From the NCBI GenBank assembly GCA_023229795.1, contig JALNYP010000009.1, forward strand, positions 13,124 through 77,123: a stretch of DNA of 64,000 nt. Reading direction: 5' to 3'. Source of the stretch: Syntrophobacterales bacterium. GTDB lineage: Bacteria > Desulfobacterota > Desulfobaccia > Desulfobaccales > 0-14-0-80-60-11. The position numbers and the translations under genes are program-made. The notes beneath the pieces are model-generated. The model saw only the letters and a list, made by a program, of their open reading frames with translations, was not told the origin of the DNA and made no database searches. This document shows positions 31,915 to 42,229 of the stretch, piece by piece (the first letter of the stretch is position 1; every line of letters starts with the position of its first letter).

Positions 31915-33251
31915 GACGGGGTTCCTTGTTTAAGGGCCGCCAGGAGCCGTTCCTGGCGGGCGGCGAATTCCTCCCGGTGGCGGGGACTGGCCCCCAGCAG
32001 GCGTCCTTTCCATCTCCCTTGGGGAGTCTTCTCCAACACCAGGGCCCAGCGCTCGGCCGGCCGGAAAAAAGCCAGATAGAATCCGGGCAAGAACAGGAGA
32101 AAGCCGGCATAGACCCACCCTACTCCAGGATCGTGCTTCACCTGGAACACGGAATAAAACCCGAGGGGAATGGCCTCCACGGTGAGGTGATAGGGTCCCG
32201 GCTGCTCACTCAACTCGGGATGGTCCTGAAGAACCCAAAAGGCCAGGGGAGGGCCGCTGCTGGCGAAGCCCAGCAGCACTGCGGGTCCCAAGCCCTGTAA
32301 GTTGCCGTCCACCCGCATGGGGATGATCCGGCCCTGGCCCCCGGGCAGCTCCACCATCTGGCGGAAGGGCACTTCGATGGTCTGTTTGAGATCTCCCAGG
32401 GTCACGTGCAGGCGGATGGGTCCCGCGGCAGTGGCGCCGTAAGAGGACTGGTAAAGGGTGTAACCGCCGAAGCTCACGGGCTCATTGACCCGGCAGACAG
32501 CCCGGGAAACCTCTCGCCCGTCTTTCAGGAAGGTGAGGTCCGAGCGGAATTCCTTGGGGGTGGAGCCGCCTTCATAGTACGTCACCTGGAATTTATCCAG
32601 GCGTATCTGAAAATGCAGCGGCCGGACCTGGCTGCCCTCCCGGAAGGAGTCGGCCACTTCGCCCTGGTCGAGGGGCAACTGGCCGTCCAGCCCCCAGAAT
32701 TTGCCGATGAGGCCCCCGGCCAGGATCAACAGGAGAGCCAGGTGGATCAGATAGGGGCCCAAAGGGCGCAGGCGGCCCCGTTCTCCGTAATAAATCTCTT
32801 TATCCGGGCGCGACTCCTGCTGGCAGCGACCCAGTTCCCGGCCCAAGACCGCGGTGATCAGGGGATGGGGATCGTTCTGTGCCCCCCAGGTCACCTGGCC
32901 CCGTTCCGGCAGGTGCAAGGCCGCCTCCCCGGTGAGAGGGGTCCTGGCGCGCCTCACCGCCCGGGGCAGGCCGTGCACCACACAGGCCAGGATATTCAGC
33001 GCCAGCAGGCAGATGGGCGTGAGAAACCAGGGGCTGAAATAAACGTCGGCAAAACCGGCGCGCCAGAGCAGCCCCCCCCAGACTTCGCCGAAACGGGCGA
33101 CGTACTGGCCCGGGGGCTGGTTCTGGGGCAGGACGGTGCCGATAACCGCCAGCGCGGCCAGGATCAGGAGCAAGAATACGGTGAGGCGAATGGAGGTGAG
33201 AGTCCCCCACAGCCACGACTTAGGCTTGGATTGCAGGCGTGATACAGGCAT
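31911..33251 (-). CDS. resB: cytochrome c biogenesis protein ResB (Ccs1)
   Basis: 446 aa. Three N-terminal membrane helices (LTSIRLTVFLLLILAALAVIGTVLPQN, WFLTPICLLALNILACVVHGLPR, LIHLALLLILAGGLIGKFWG), then a large periplasmic domain with FQIRLDKFQVTYYEGGSTPKEFRSDLTFLKDG, a C-terminal helix (VGWVYAGFLLFLPGFYLAFF) and a cytoplasmic tail RRHWALV-like ending. This is the ResB/Ccs1 layout. It partners CcsA in system II cytochrome c maturation. Operon resB-ccsA on the minus strand. Confidence 0.94.
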   Translation of the reverse strand: MPVSRLQSKPKSWLWGTLTSIRLTVFLLLILAALAVIGTVLPQNQPPGQYVARFGEVWGGLLWRAGFADVYFSPWFLTPICLLALNILACVVHGLPRAVRRARTPLTGEAALHLPERGQVTWGAQNDPHPLITAVLGRELGRCQQESRPDKEIYYGERGRLRPLGPYLIHLALLLILAGGLIGKFWGLDGQLPLDQGEVADSFREGSQVRPLHFQIRLDKFQVTYYEGGSTPKEFRSDLTFLKDGREVSRAVCRVNEPVSFGGYTLYQSSYGATAAGPIRLHVTLGDLKQTIEVPFRQMVELPGGQGRIIPMRVDGNLQGLGPAVLLGFASSGPPLAFWVLQDHPELSEQPGPYHLTVEAIPLGFYSVFQVKHDPGVGWVYAGFLLFLPGFYLAFFRPAERWALVLEKTPQGRWKGRLLGASPRHREEFAARQERLLAALKQGTPS

Positions 33252-33356
33252 GAATAAAAGGATTTCGCGAGGTTTCGCTAATTATATACCAGACCGGACG
33301 CTACCCGCAAGGCGGGGGGGCGGGAGATTGTCCCCGGAAAAATTGGCAGGCAAGGC

Positions 33357-33761
33357 TCAGTCTTCTTCCAGGTCTTCTTCTTCACTCAGATGGTCTTCGT
33401 ATTCATCTTCGGTGAATAATTCATCAAACTCCTGGCCGGAAGCCATCTCTACCCGGACCAGCCAGCCTTCCGCCAGGGGGTCCTCATTGATGATTTCCGG
33501 GACTTCCGCCGCTTCGTAATTGACCTCGATGACCTCACCGGAGATCGGGGCCTTCAGCTCGCGGCGGCCGTTCTTGGCTTCTACCATAGTGAAGGGTTCA
33601 TCTTTGACGAACTCTTCGCCTTCTTCGGGTAAGCGAAGACTGTAAATCTCCCCCATTTTCTCCTGGAGGTAATCCGTCAGACCGATGGTGGCCTGAGTGT
33701 CGTCATCCATCCGCACCCAGACGTGGTCCCGGCTAAAGCGCATCTCGCCGATGGTAGTCAC
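33357..33761 (-). CDS. H-protein-like lipoyl carrier (GcvH family) with acidic tail
   Basis: 134 aa. FSRDHVWVRMDDDTQATIGLTDYLQEKMGEIYSLRLPEEGEEF and the lipoyl-lysine segment TMVEAKNGRRELKAPISGEVIEVN match GcvH, with the lysine in VEAKNG. The last 25 residues are nearly all Asp/Glu (EDEYEDHLSEEEDLEED). No gcvT or gcvP is in the window, so it may be one of the stand-alone GcvH-like carriers, including lipoate-binding proteins used by sulfur-oxidising Hdr-like systems. That link is an inference only. Confidence 0.82.
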   Translation of the reverse strand: MTTIGEMRFSRDHVWVRMDDDTQATIGLTDYLQEKMGEIYSLRLPEEGEEFVKDEPFTMVEAKNGRRELKAPISGEVIEVNYEAAEVPEIINEDPLAEGWLVRVEMASGQEFDELFTEDEYEDHLSEEEDLEED

Positions 33762-34006
33762 CCCACTCTTGGAATTAGTCCGTTCCCCAAGGGATGGACG
33801 CTGGGGAAATATAATAACCCCATTTTAGTTTGGCAAGGGTTTTTTGCATCCTGATCTACATATTCTTGATTAATTGAGATATTTTCGACTTCTCACTTCC
33901 CGGGCGCATCCTTCTGGCTTTTTAACTTGACAAGCCCCGGGTCTTTGATTAGTTTACTCTTAATTTCACAATCCCCCAGCAGAGTAGCCGAAGGGAGGCT
34001 TGCTAC

Positions 34007-34447
34007 ATGAAACAGGTTCAGAAAATCCTTTTTCCCATTGATTTTGCTTCACATTTTGAAAGCCTGCTGCCCTGGGTCAAGACCTTCGCGGAGAAGTTCG
34101 GCGCCACGGTTTATGTCCTGTTCGTCGCGCAGGATCTGTCGAGTTTCGCCACTTTTTACGTGCCCCACGGCAACATCCAGAGTTTTCAGCAAGAGGCAAT
34201 GGATGCGGCCAGAAAAAAAATGGCGGCCGAGGCCCAGGAAATGTTCAAAGGTATCGCCAAGCTGGAGACCCGCGTGGAACTGGGGTCCCCGGCTGAAAAG
34301 ATCCTGGAAGTGGCCAAAAAAGAGAAGATCGACTTGATCATCATGGGTGCCCATGGCCGCAAGGGGCTGGAACGGGCCATCTTCGGCAGCGTGGCCGACA
34401 AGGTGGTGCAAAGCGCCCCCTGTCCGGTGATGACCATCCATCCATAA
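34007..34447 (+). CDS. universal stress protein (UspA family)
   Basis: 146 aa, with Shine-Dalgarno gggagg. KILFPIDFASHFESLLPWV at the start and the ATP-binding motif GAHGRKGLERAIFGSVADKVVQSAPCPV at the end (G-2x-G-9x-GS) show an ATP-binding UspA. A TTGACA at 33927-33932 with a weak -10 may be its promoter. It is convergent with the thioredoxin-like gene, with a hairpin between them. Confidence 0.92.
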   Translation: MKQVQKILFPIDFASHFESLLPWVKTFAEKFGATVYVLFVAQDLSSFATFYVPHGNIQSFQQEAMDAARKKMAAEAQEMFKGIAKLETRVELGSPAEKILEVAKKEKIDLIIMGAHGRKGLERAIFGSVADKVVQSAPCPVMTIHP

Positions 34448-34478
34448 AGGCTTATCTCACTTCAAGGTGATGGTGTTC

Positions 34479-34505
34479 AACCCCTCCGGCCCCGCCGGAG
34501 GGGTT
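34479..34505. terminator. bidirectional terminator hairpin
   Basis: Perfect 12-bp stem aacccctccggc / gccggaggggtt with a 3-nt loop between convergent genes; short T-rich flank on the plus side only. Confidence 0.7.
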
Positions 34506-34512
34506 GCTGTGT

Positions 34513-35037
34513 TTAGTTCCGCTCGCCAGACTGCTCCCCCCGGGCCGGATCGGCGTGGGTCAGGACCAGCCTGGCGAGTGCCGCGGGGTCCGGTATCTGG
34601 CCGGCCAGGACCATCCTGCCGTTGATCACCAGCGCGGGAAAGGCCCGCACCTCGCAGGACTTAAGCAGGGCCGGGTCGGTGATATACTGGAGATCGGCAA
34701 CAATGGCGTGGACCGCCAGGATTTCCATGACCTGCTGGTAGAACTTCTGGCAGCCGGCGCACCCCAGTCCCAGGACTTTGATCTCGAGCTGGGCCGGAGT
34801 CTCCACCTCGGCAGGCTCCCCCCGGAAGCGGCGAAACTCCCGCCAGACGGCCAGGCGGTAGTCTTCCCGGGAACCTGACGGAATGTAGTTTTGCCCCGCC
34901 ACCCGATGGAGCAGTTCCTCCTGGGCCGCCTCGGGCGTTGCCCAGTCCCGGGCCGCCAGGTCCTGGAAGATCTCCGGGATGCCCCTTAAGCCGATGAGAT
35001 TTTTACCCACCCGCACCTGGGTGATATCGTCTGGCAT
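34513..35037 (-). CDS. thioredoxin-like protein with CxxC and an extra N-terminal domain
   Basis: 174 aa. The C-terminal 80 residues are a small thioredoxin-fold domain of the redox-active-disulfide type: LEIKVLGLGCAGCQKFYQQVMEIL with CAGC, then a cis-Pro-like AFPALVINGRMVLAGQIPD. The first 85 residues (VGKNLIGLRGIPEIFQDLAARDW...) form a separate helical domain that I do not recognise. No signal peptide, so cytoplasmic. It is 15 nt downstream of the exported thioredoxin gene and likely co-transcribed. Confidence 0.8.
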   Translation of the reverse strand: MPDDITQVRVGKNLIGLRGIPEIFQDLAARDWATPEAAQEELLHRVAGQNYIPSGSREDYRLAVWREFRRFRGEPAEVETPAQLEIKVLGLGCAGCQKFYQQVMEILAVHAIVADLQYITDPALLKSCEVRAFPALVINGRMVLAGQIPDPAALARLVLTHADPARGEQSGERN

Positions 35038-35052
35038 AATCCCCCCAGCCGC

Positions 35053-35436
35053 TTAATCCCGGATGAATTTCAGCTCCCGCAGCTTGTCGACCAAATCCGG
35101 CGTTTTGAAAACCCCTTCATGGCGATAGACTTCCTTACCGTTGGGGTCCAGGAAGACCTGGGTGGGCACGATGGCCACCTTATACCGGCGGAAGAGGGGC
35201 TCTGCTTCATCAATATAGAGTTTGGTCACTACGAACTGTCCGGGGAAGGCGTCCTTGACGGCCAGAATGACCCGCTCCGAGGCCTTGCAGACGGGACAAA
35301 ACTTGCGGTCGAACTCCAGGAGCTGCGGCAAGGCTTGGGGCGGCCGGCCGGTCTGGGCCAGCGCCACTAATGCGAGACTCAGACAGATACACGCCACTAA
35401 AAGCAGGATCAGGATACTCCTGCGGCTTGATTTCAT
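35053..35436 (-). CDS. exported thioredoxin-family protein
   Basis: 127 aa. Signal peptide MKSSRRSILILLLVACICLSLALVALAQ, then a thioredoxin fold with the active site FCPVCKASERVIL and the cis-proline in VAIVPTQVFLDPNGKEVYRHEG. Periplasmic reductase or disulfide carrier; cytochrome c maturation genes 2 kb away (system II needs reduced CxxCH) suggest a possible role, but no CcdA is present here. It precedes the cytoplasmic thioredoxin-like gene. Confidence 0.85.
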   Translation of the reverse strand: MKSSRRSILILLLVACICLSLALVALAQTGRPPQALPQLLEFDRKFCPVCKASERVILAVKDAFPGQFVVTKLYIDEAEPLFRRYKVAIVPTQVFLDPNGKEVYRHEGVFKTPDLVDKLRELKFIRD

Positions 35437-35470
35437 AAGGAGGCTCCTTTAATTGCTATCTCCCCCCCCC

Positions 35471-35498
35471 AGAACCCAAAACCCAAAACCCGGAACCC
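35471..35498. repeat. heptamer array (aaaaccc-like x4)
   Basis: agaaccc, aaaaccc, aaaaccc, ggaaccc; just after the stop (minus strand) of the tandem Usp gene. The unit resembles the array inside atpB at 57919. Confidence 0.85.
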
Positions 35499-35501
35499 CA
35501 T

Positions 35502-36443
35502 CTATTCCCGGCACTCCCGGTCCGCCGGCGGAATCAGCAGGATAGGGCAGGGGGCAAAGCGGGAGATGTTATGGGCAACGCTGCCCAGGTAGAGTTCGGC
35601 AATGAAGCCTTTGCCCTGGGTCCCCAGGACGAGCAGGGAGATATCCGAGGTTTGGAGCACGTCCAGGATGACGGGGACGGGATGGCCGACAGACACCCGG
35701 GTTTTGACGTCGAGGACTCCGGCGGCCTCGAGGCGTCCTTTGAGGACGTCCAGAAAATTGCGCGCCACGGCCGCGGCTTCGTCGGCGGCCTTCGGCTCAG
35801 AAAACTGGCCCGTGGGCGGGTGCAGGGCGTGCAACAGGGTCACCCGGTGCACTCCCCGAAGGGCCAACAGCTCCAGGTAACACAGGGCCTCAGCCGCGGT
35901 CTGGGAAAAGTCCGTGGGGAAGAGCAGGTGGTCCAGCAGCTCGGAGCAGCGCCAGAGGCAACTGGGCGGTTGCCCGTCTTCCACCGCCACCGGCAGGACC
36001 AGCAAGGGAAATTGGGCATTGTGCAGGACCGCGCTGGAAAAGGTGCCCAGCACCCCTTCCCGCCAGCGGGATTTGCCGTGGGAGCCGATAATAATCATCG
36101 AGGCGTCGTATTTATGCGCCACCTCGTTCAGGGAGAATCCGGGCAGGCCGATGGGGGTCTCGATGATGACCTCGAGGCCCCGGGCTTCCAGGACCCGCCG
36201 CTGGGCCGCCAGGCGCGCCGCGGCCTGGGGTGGCGGACCCTCGCTGCCCCCGCTGAAGAGATTCGGGGTGATGACAAAGGTCAGGATCACCCGGGAGCAG
36301 CCCAAATCCCGGAGTTCGCTCCCGCAGGAGACCACCTGGTCCCAGGCCGGGGTGAGATCCGTGGCCATGACCACCCGGTCAAAGAGAGGCTCAATCTTGC
36401 GGCCGGCTGTCTTGCCCATGTCGCGGCACTCCCATTGTCGCAT
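35502..36443 (-). CDS. tandem universal stress protein (two UspA domains)
   Basis: 313 aa. Domain 1 (about 15-150) begins DRVVMATDLTPAWDQ and has the nucleotide motif GSHGKSRWREGVLGTFSSAVLHNA. Domain 2 (about 165-305) begins LDHLLFPTDFSQTAAEAL and has GTQGKGFIAELYLGSVAHNISRFAPCPI. Both keep the G-2x-G-9x-GS/T pattern, so both could bind ATP. ATG 36443 or the internal ATG 36419 may be the start. Stress protein of anaerobes, role not specified. Confidence 0.9.
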   Translation of the reverse strand: MRQWECRDMGKTAGRKIEPLFDRVVMATDLTPAWDQVVSCGSELRDLGCSRVILTFVITPNLFSGGSEGPPPQAAARLAAQRRVLEARGLEVIIETPIGLPGFSLNEVAHKYDASMIIIGSHGKSRWREGVLGTFSSAVLHNAQFPLLVLPVAVEDGQPPSCLWRCSELLDHLLFPTDFSQTAAEALCYLELLALRGVHRVTLLHALHPPTGQFSEPKAADEAAAVARNFLDVLKGRLEAAGVLDVKTRVSVGHPVPVILDVLQTSDISLLVLGTQGKGFIAELYLGSVAHNISRFAPCPILLIPPADRECRE

Positions 36444-36682
36444 TCCTCAAATCACCTCTCATAAGTATAACAGGGTCCGGGAAAAATCAATGATTAGCCT
36501 GGGAAACAAAGCCTAGCCGATCTGGGTCGCAGGAAAAACATTTCCATTTATATTTTTCGGCCAACCGGTGTATAAAAGAGGTGTCATTCGGTGAGCGCCG
36601 CGAAGAATCTCGCACTTTCAAGGGGTTGGAATTGCCGAGTCAGTTAGGACGACCGCGGAACTCGATGGGGGATTCGGTAAAA

Positions 36683-37123
36683 ATGGTGAACCAGCCTGAT
36701 TTTCTGGATTGGCTCTGCCGGCGCCTCGTGGCCGAGAGCCGGGACGCGATCATCTTTGCCGACCGCGACGGCAGGATCCGCCTGTGGAACGCCGGGGCTG
36801 AGGCCATGTTCGGCTATGAGGCGCAGGAGATGGAGGGGCAGACCCTTGACCGGCTCATCCCCGAGGCGTTGCGGGCCCGGCACAACGAGGGCTATGCCCG
36901 GGTGATGGTTGAAGGGCGGAGCAAGTATGCGTCCGAACTGTTAGCGGTGCCGGGCCTCAAGAAAGACGGGAGCCGCATCTCCCTGGAGTTCACCATCACC
37001 CTGATTAAAGACGAACGCGGCGCGGTCCTGGGGGCCGCGGCCATTCTACGGGACGTCACGGCCCGCTGGCAGCGGGACCGGGAATTGAAAAAACGCCTGG
37101 CGGAGTTGGAAGGGCGGGGATAG
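36683..37123 (+). CDS. PAS-domain protein
   Basis: 146 aa from ATG 36683 (frame open from 36581). A single PAS domain: WLCRRLVAESRDAIIFADRDGRIRLWNAGAEAMFGYEAQEMEGQTLDRLIPEALRARH, then LKKDGSRISLEFTITLIKDERGAVLGAAAILRDVT, ending in a short coiled coil. The RH-N segment occurs in PAS domains that bind haem or flavin, but a cofactor cannot be proven. No kinase, cyclase or HTH output domain. It lies 85 bp before phoB and may be co-transcribed, acting as a partner sensor. Confidence 0.85.
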   Translation: MVNQPDFLDWLCRRLVAESRDAIIFADRDGRIRLWNAGAEAMFGYEAQEMEGQTLDRLIPEALRARHNEGYARVMVEGRSKYASELLAVPGLKKDGSRISLEFTITLIKDERGAVLGAAAILRDVTARWQRDRELKKRLAELEGRG

Positions 37124-37208
37124 GTATTGCGGAAGAAAGGGAAGATGGTCCGCTGCTTCTTTCCCTTAAATCATCTCGATAAGTCAAAAGGCAGTCAAGG
37201 AAATCGCC

Positions 37209-37895
37209 ATGCCCAAAGAACACATCCTGGTAGTGGAGGATGAGGAAGACATCCTGGAGTTGTTGCGGTACAACCTGAATAAGGAAGGCTACCGTGTCAC
37301 CGGGGTGCTCTCCGGGGAGGAGGCGTTGCGGACCGCCCGGTCGCAGCCCCCGGACCTCGTTATCCTGGACCTGATGCTGCCGGGGATCGACGGGCTCACG
37401 GTGTGCCGGGAACTCAAGCAGGATGCCAAGACCCGGGAGGCGCCCATCATCATGCTCACCGCCAAGGGCGAGGAGGCCGACGTGGTGGCGGGCCTGGAAT
37501 TGGGGGCCGACGACTACGTCACCAAGCCCTTCAGCCCCCGGGTGCTCCTGGCCCGGCTCCGGGCGGTGCTGCGCCGCCGGGTGGCGGCGCCCCCGCCGGA
37601 GACCGACGCCATCGTGCTGCACGACTTGGCCATCCATCCGGGCCGCCACGAAGTCTTGGTCCGGGGGGAGCACGTGGAGCTGACCTCCACCGAGTTCCGC
37701 CTGCTTACCTTCCTGGCCCGGCGTCCCGGCTGGGTCTTCACCCGGGCCCAGATCGTCCAGGGGGTTCAGGGCGAAGACTACTCGGTCTCAGAGCGGGCCG
37801 TGGACGTCCAGATCGTGGGGCTCAGGAAAAAACTGGGCCCGGCCGGCCCGTATATTGAAACCGTGCGGGGCGTGGGCTACCGCTTCAAGGAATAG
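37209..37895 (+). CDS. phoB: phosphate regulon response regulator PhoB
   Basis: 228 aa. Receiver domain: VVEDEEDILELL, phospho-Asp in LVILDLMLPGIDG (about 54), LTAKGEEAD and TKPFSPRVLLARL. OmpR-type winged helix at the C-terminus: VELTSTEFRLLTFLARRPGWVFTRAQIVQGVQGEDYSVSERAVDVQIVGLRKKLG...ETVRGVGYRF. Directly followed by phoR and then the pst genes, so PhoB is the natural assignment among OmpR-family members. Confidence 0.92.
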   Translation: MPKEHILVVEDEEDILELLRYNLNKEGYRVTGVLSGEEALRTARSQPPDLVILDLMLPGIDGLTVCRELKQDAKTREAPIIMLTAKGEEADVVAGLELGADDYVTKPFSPRVLLARLRAVLRRRVAAPPPETDAIVLHDLAIHPGRHEVLVRGEHVELTSTEFRLLTFLARRPGWVFTRAQIVQGVQGEDYSVSERAVDVQIVGLRKKLGPAGPYIETVRGVGYRFKE

Positions 37896-37953
37896 CCCGT
37901 CCGGTTTCAAATATAATCCAGATGATATCTAAATGATCGGTTTCTGGATTTTT

Positions 37954-37981
37954 AACTGAAAACCGAAAACTGAAAACAGGA
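37954..37981. repeat. heptamer array before phoR
   Basis: aactgaa, aaccgaa, aactgaa, aacagga, ending 6 nt before the phoR ATG. The last unit supplies the only Shine-Dalgarno-like bases (agga). Confidence 0.85.
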
Positions 37982-37987
37982 TTTCAC

Positions 37988-39763
<1,776 letters not shown>

Positions 39764-39767
39764 ATTA

Positions 39768-39802
39768 GTTCAAGGTTCAAGGTTCAAAGTTCAAAGTTCA
39801 AA
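39768..39802. repeat. heptamer array (gttcaaa/gttcaag x5)
   Basis: gttcaag, gttcaag, gttcaaa, gttcaaa, gttcaaa, starting 5 nt after the phoR stop. Confidence 0.88.
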
Positions 39803-40086
39803 GTTGGGGGAGGGTGCGCACTGCGCACCATATAAAGGGCTCACCCGGTTCCGTGATTTAGGGATGAGCCGCAGTTCGTAGCCGGGCGCAGGCTGGAAAG
39901 CCTGTGCTACCTCTGGTGGCGGGCGAGACGCCCGCCCTACCGATCCTGGCATTAGCAAATTCTTGCGTACTTCTCACCATCTGCTCACAAAATCCTAATC
40001 TCCCGGCGTTACGTTAAGGCAACGGTTTAGGGTCAACATTCTCCGAATGAGGCTTGGTTTGAGGAATTTTTCCGCCCCTTATCCAA

Positions 40087-40119
40087 CTCTCATAGGTCCC
40101 TAACAGTTGCCTAACAAAA
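40087..40119 (+). promoter_or_regulatory. Pho-box-like triple 11-bp repeat before pstS
   Basis: Three direct 11-bp units: CTCTCATAGGT, CCCTAACAGTT, GCCTAACAAAA. The 7+4 layout and the first unit agree with the PhoB site CTGTCAT-N4. AT-rich DNA at 40126-40139 offers a -10 (TATTAA or TAATAA) at the expected distance. Likely PhoB activation site for pstSCAB. Confidence 0.6.
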
Positions 40120-40158
40120 TTGCCGTACATATTAATAATTAAGGGAGAGCACTTCTGT

Positions 40159-41205
40159 ATGAAAAAGCTGACATGGTTGGCAATGGCATTGGTTGGCCTC
40201 ATGGCCGTGGCGGGATGGGCCCAGGCCGAAGACCTGACCATCAATGCGGCCGGCGCGACGTTTCCTTACCCCATTTATTCCCAATGGGCCCACAAGTACA
40301 ATTCCATGACCGGCGTCAAGCTCAATTACCAGTCCATCGGCTCCGGCGGCGGCATCGCCCAAATTAAGGCCAAGACCGTGGATTACGGGGCCTCGGATGC
40401 CCCCTTGAAATCAGAAGATTTGCAGAAGGCCGGCCTGGTGCAGTTCCCCATGGTCATGGGCGGCGTGGTGATGGTGGTGAATCTTCCCGGCATCGGCCCG
40501 GGTCAGCTAAAGCTCACCAACCCCGTACTGGCGGATATTTATCTTGGCAAGATCAAGAAGTGGGATGACGCGGCCATCAAGAAGCTCAACCCCGAACTCA
40601 AGTTGCCTTCTCAGGACATTACCGTAGTACACCGCAGCGATGGCTCCGGCACTACTTTTATCTTCTCCAGCTATCTTTCCACGGTTTCTCCGGAATGGCA
40701 GCAGAAAGTTGGCGCCAATACCTCGGTGCAGTGGCCGGGCGGCGTCGGCGGCAAAGGTAATGAAGGCGTAGCCGGGCAGGTGAAAAACATCAGCGGCGCC
40801 ATCGGCTATGTAGAATATGCCTATGCCCTCCAAAATAAAATGGCCGTTACTCAGCTCCAGAATAAAGCCGGCAAATTTATGAACCCGAGCCTCGATGCCT
40901 TTGAGGCAGCCGCGGCCAACGCCGACTGGGGTAAAGCCCCCTATGGCTTTTACTTGATGATCGTTGATCAGCCGGGCGAGAAAAGCTGGCCCATCGCCGG
41001 CGCCACCTTCATCCTGTTACACAAAGACCAGACCGATGCCACCAAGGCCGCGGCCATGCTGAAATGGTTCGACTGGTGCTATAAGCACGGCGGCGAAATG
41101 GCTAAAAAACTCGATTATGTGCCCATGCCCGAAAGCGTCGTGAAGCTGGTGGAAGAAGCCTGGGCCAAAGACATTAAGGTTAACGGCCAACCGGTCAAGT
41201 ACTAA
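40159..41205 (+). CDS. pstS: periplasmic phosphate-binding protein PstS
   Basis: 348 aa from ATG 40159, with Shine-Dalgarno aagggagag. Signal peptide MKKLTWLAMALVGLMAVAGWAQA. Mature part has INAAGATFPYPIYSQWAHKY, SIGSGGGIAQIKAKTVDYGASDAPL and HRSDGSGTTFIFSSYLS, the phosphate-binding segments of PstS. First gene of pstSCAB and preceded by Pho-box-like repeats. Confidence 0.96.
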   Translation: MKKLTWLAMALVGLMAVAGWAQAEDLTINAAGATFPYPIYSQWAHKYNSMTGVKLNYQSIGSGGGIAQIKAKTVDYGASDAPLKSEDLQKAGLVQFPMVMGGVVMVVNLPGIGPGQLKLTNPVLADIYLGKIKKWDDAAIKKLNPELKLPSQDITVVHRSDGSGTTFIFSSYLSTVSPEWQQKVGANTSVQWPGGVGGKGNEGVAGQVKNISGAIGYVEYAYALQNKMAVTQLQNKAGKFMNPSLDAFEAAAANADWGKAPYGFYLMIVDQPGEKSWPIAGATFILLHKDQTDATKAAAMLKWFDWCYKHGGEMAKKLDYVPMPESVVKLVEEAWAKDIKVNGQPVKY

Positions 41206-41293
41206 CTAACACAGCTTGCATCTAATTCCTGGGGGCAGGGAGATGATCCTGCCCCGCAGGACGTTAGCCCACCCTAATTACGGCTTTTAAACC

Positions 41294-42229
41294 ATGGCCA
41301 AAGCTAATCCGGCGACTTCTAAGGGCGACTCTTACTTTAAGTGGCTCACCGCGCTCTGCTCCCTGCTTACCCCCCTCCTCATGGCCGGGATTTTCCTGGA
41401 GTTGCTGATCCATTCGTGGCCGTCCCTTAATAAGTTCGGGTTCTCCTTTTTATTTTCCCAGGTCTGGAACCCGGTTACCGAGCAGTACGGCGGGGCCTCC
41501 AGCATCTATGGGACCATTGTCTCCACCATTATCGCCATGCTCATCGCGGTGCCGCTTTCCATCGCTATCGCCCTGTTCCTGGTTGAGCTCGCCCAGCCCC
41601 GGGTCAGCAAAGTGGTGGGCACCATGATCGAACTTTTGGCCGCCATCCCGAGCATTATTTACGGCATGTGGGGCATGTTCGTGTTTGCGCCTTTCATGGC
41701 CAGATATGTGCAGCCGCTCCTTAAGGACACGCTGGGCTTCCTGCCCCTCTTTCAAGGGCCGCCCATGGGGTTGGGCATGCTCACCGCAGGGATCATCCTG
41801 GCCTTCATGATTCTGCCCTTTATCTGCGCCATTACCCGGGACGTCTTTCAGTTGGTGCCCAACGTGGTCAAGGAATCGGCCCACGGCATGGGGGCCACCA
41901 CCTGGGAAGTCACCTATAAGGTGACCATCCCCTACGGCCTGGTGGGGATTATCGGAGCCCTGTTTCTGGGCCTGGGCCGGGCCCTGGGGGAGACCATGGC
42001 GGTCACCTTCGTGATCGGCAACGCGCATAACATCTCGGCCTCCCTGTTCGCTCCAGGCAACAGCATCGCCTCTACCCTGGCCAATGAGTTCACCGAAGCT
42101 ACGACCCAGATGTACACCAGTTCCTTGATCGAACTGGGCCTGGTGCTATTTATCTTCACTTATCTGGTGCAGGTGCTGGCTCAGTTCATGTTGCGGCGGA
42201 TGTACAAATCCTGGAGTGTGGGATTATGA
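41294..42229 (+). CDS. pstC: phosphate ABC transporter permease PstC
   Basis: 311 aa with six predicted helices. YGGASSIYGTIVSTIIAMLIAVPLSIAIALFL, the loop ESAHGMGATTWEVTYKVTIPYGLVGIIGALFLGLGRALGETMAV (EAA motif) and the helix after it are PstC signatures. It forms the membrane channel with PstA. Start overlaps nothing upstream (88 bp gap), and its stop overlaps pstA by 4 nt. Confidence 0.95.
   Translation: MAKANPATSKGDSYFKWLTALCSLLTPLLMAGIFLELLIHSWPSLNKFGFSFLFSQVWNPVTEQYGGASSIYGTIVSTIIAMLIAVPLSIAIALFLVELAQPRVSKVVGTMIELLAAIPSIIYGMWGMFVFAPFMARYVQPLLKDTLGFLPLFQGPPMGLGMLTAGIILAFMILPFICAITRDVFQLVPNVVKESAHGMGATTWEVTYKVTIPYGLVGIIGALFLGLGRALGETMAVTFVIGNAHNISASLFAPGNSIASTLANEFTEATTQMYTSSLIELGLVLFIFTYLVQVLAQFMLRRMYKSWSVGL

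Larger units (their letters stand above)
39764..40158. other. phoR-pstS intergenic region
   Basis: 395 bp with repeats and a Pho-box-like promoter. A heptamer array lies at 39768-39802, GC-rich palindromes at 39887-39905 (gcaggctggaaagcctgtg) and 39918-39936 (ggcgggcgagacgcccgcc), and ggtgcgcactgcgcacc-like DNA near 39814. No gene is visible. Confidence 0.7.

Noticed and set aside
33927..33955. Sigma-70 promoter for the uspA gene at 34007
   Set aside because: TTGACA is perfect, but at 17-nt spacing only TAGTTT is available as -10, so it was not listed as a feature.
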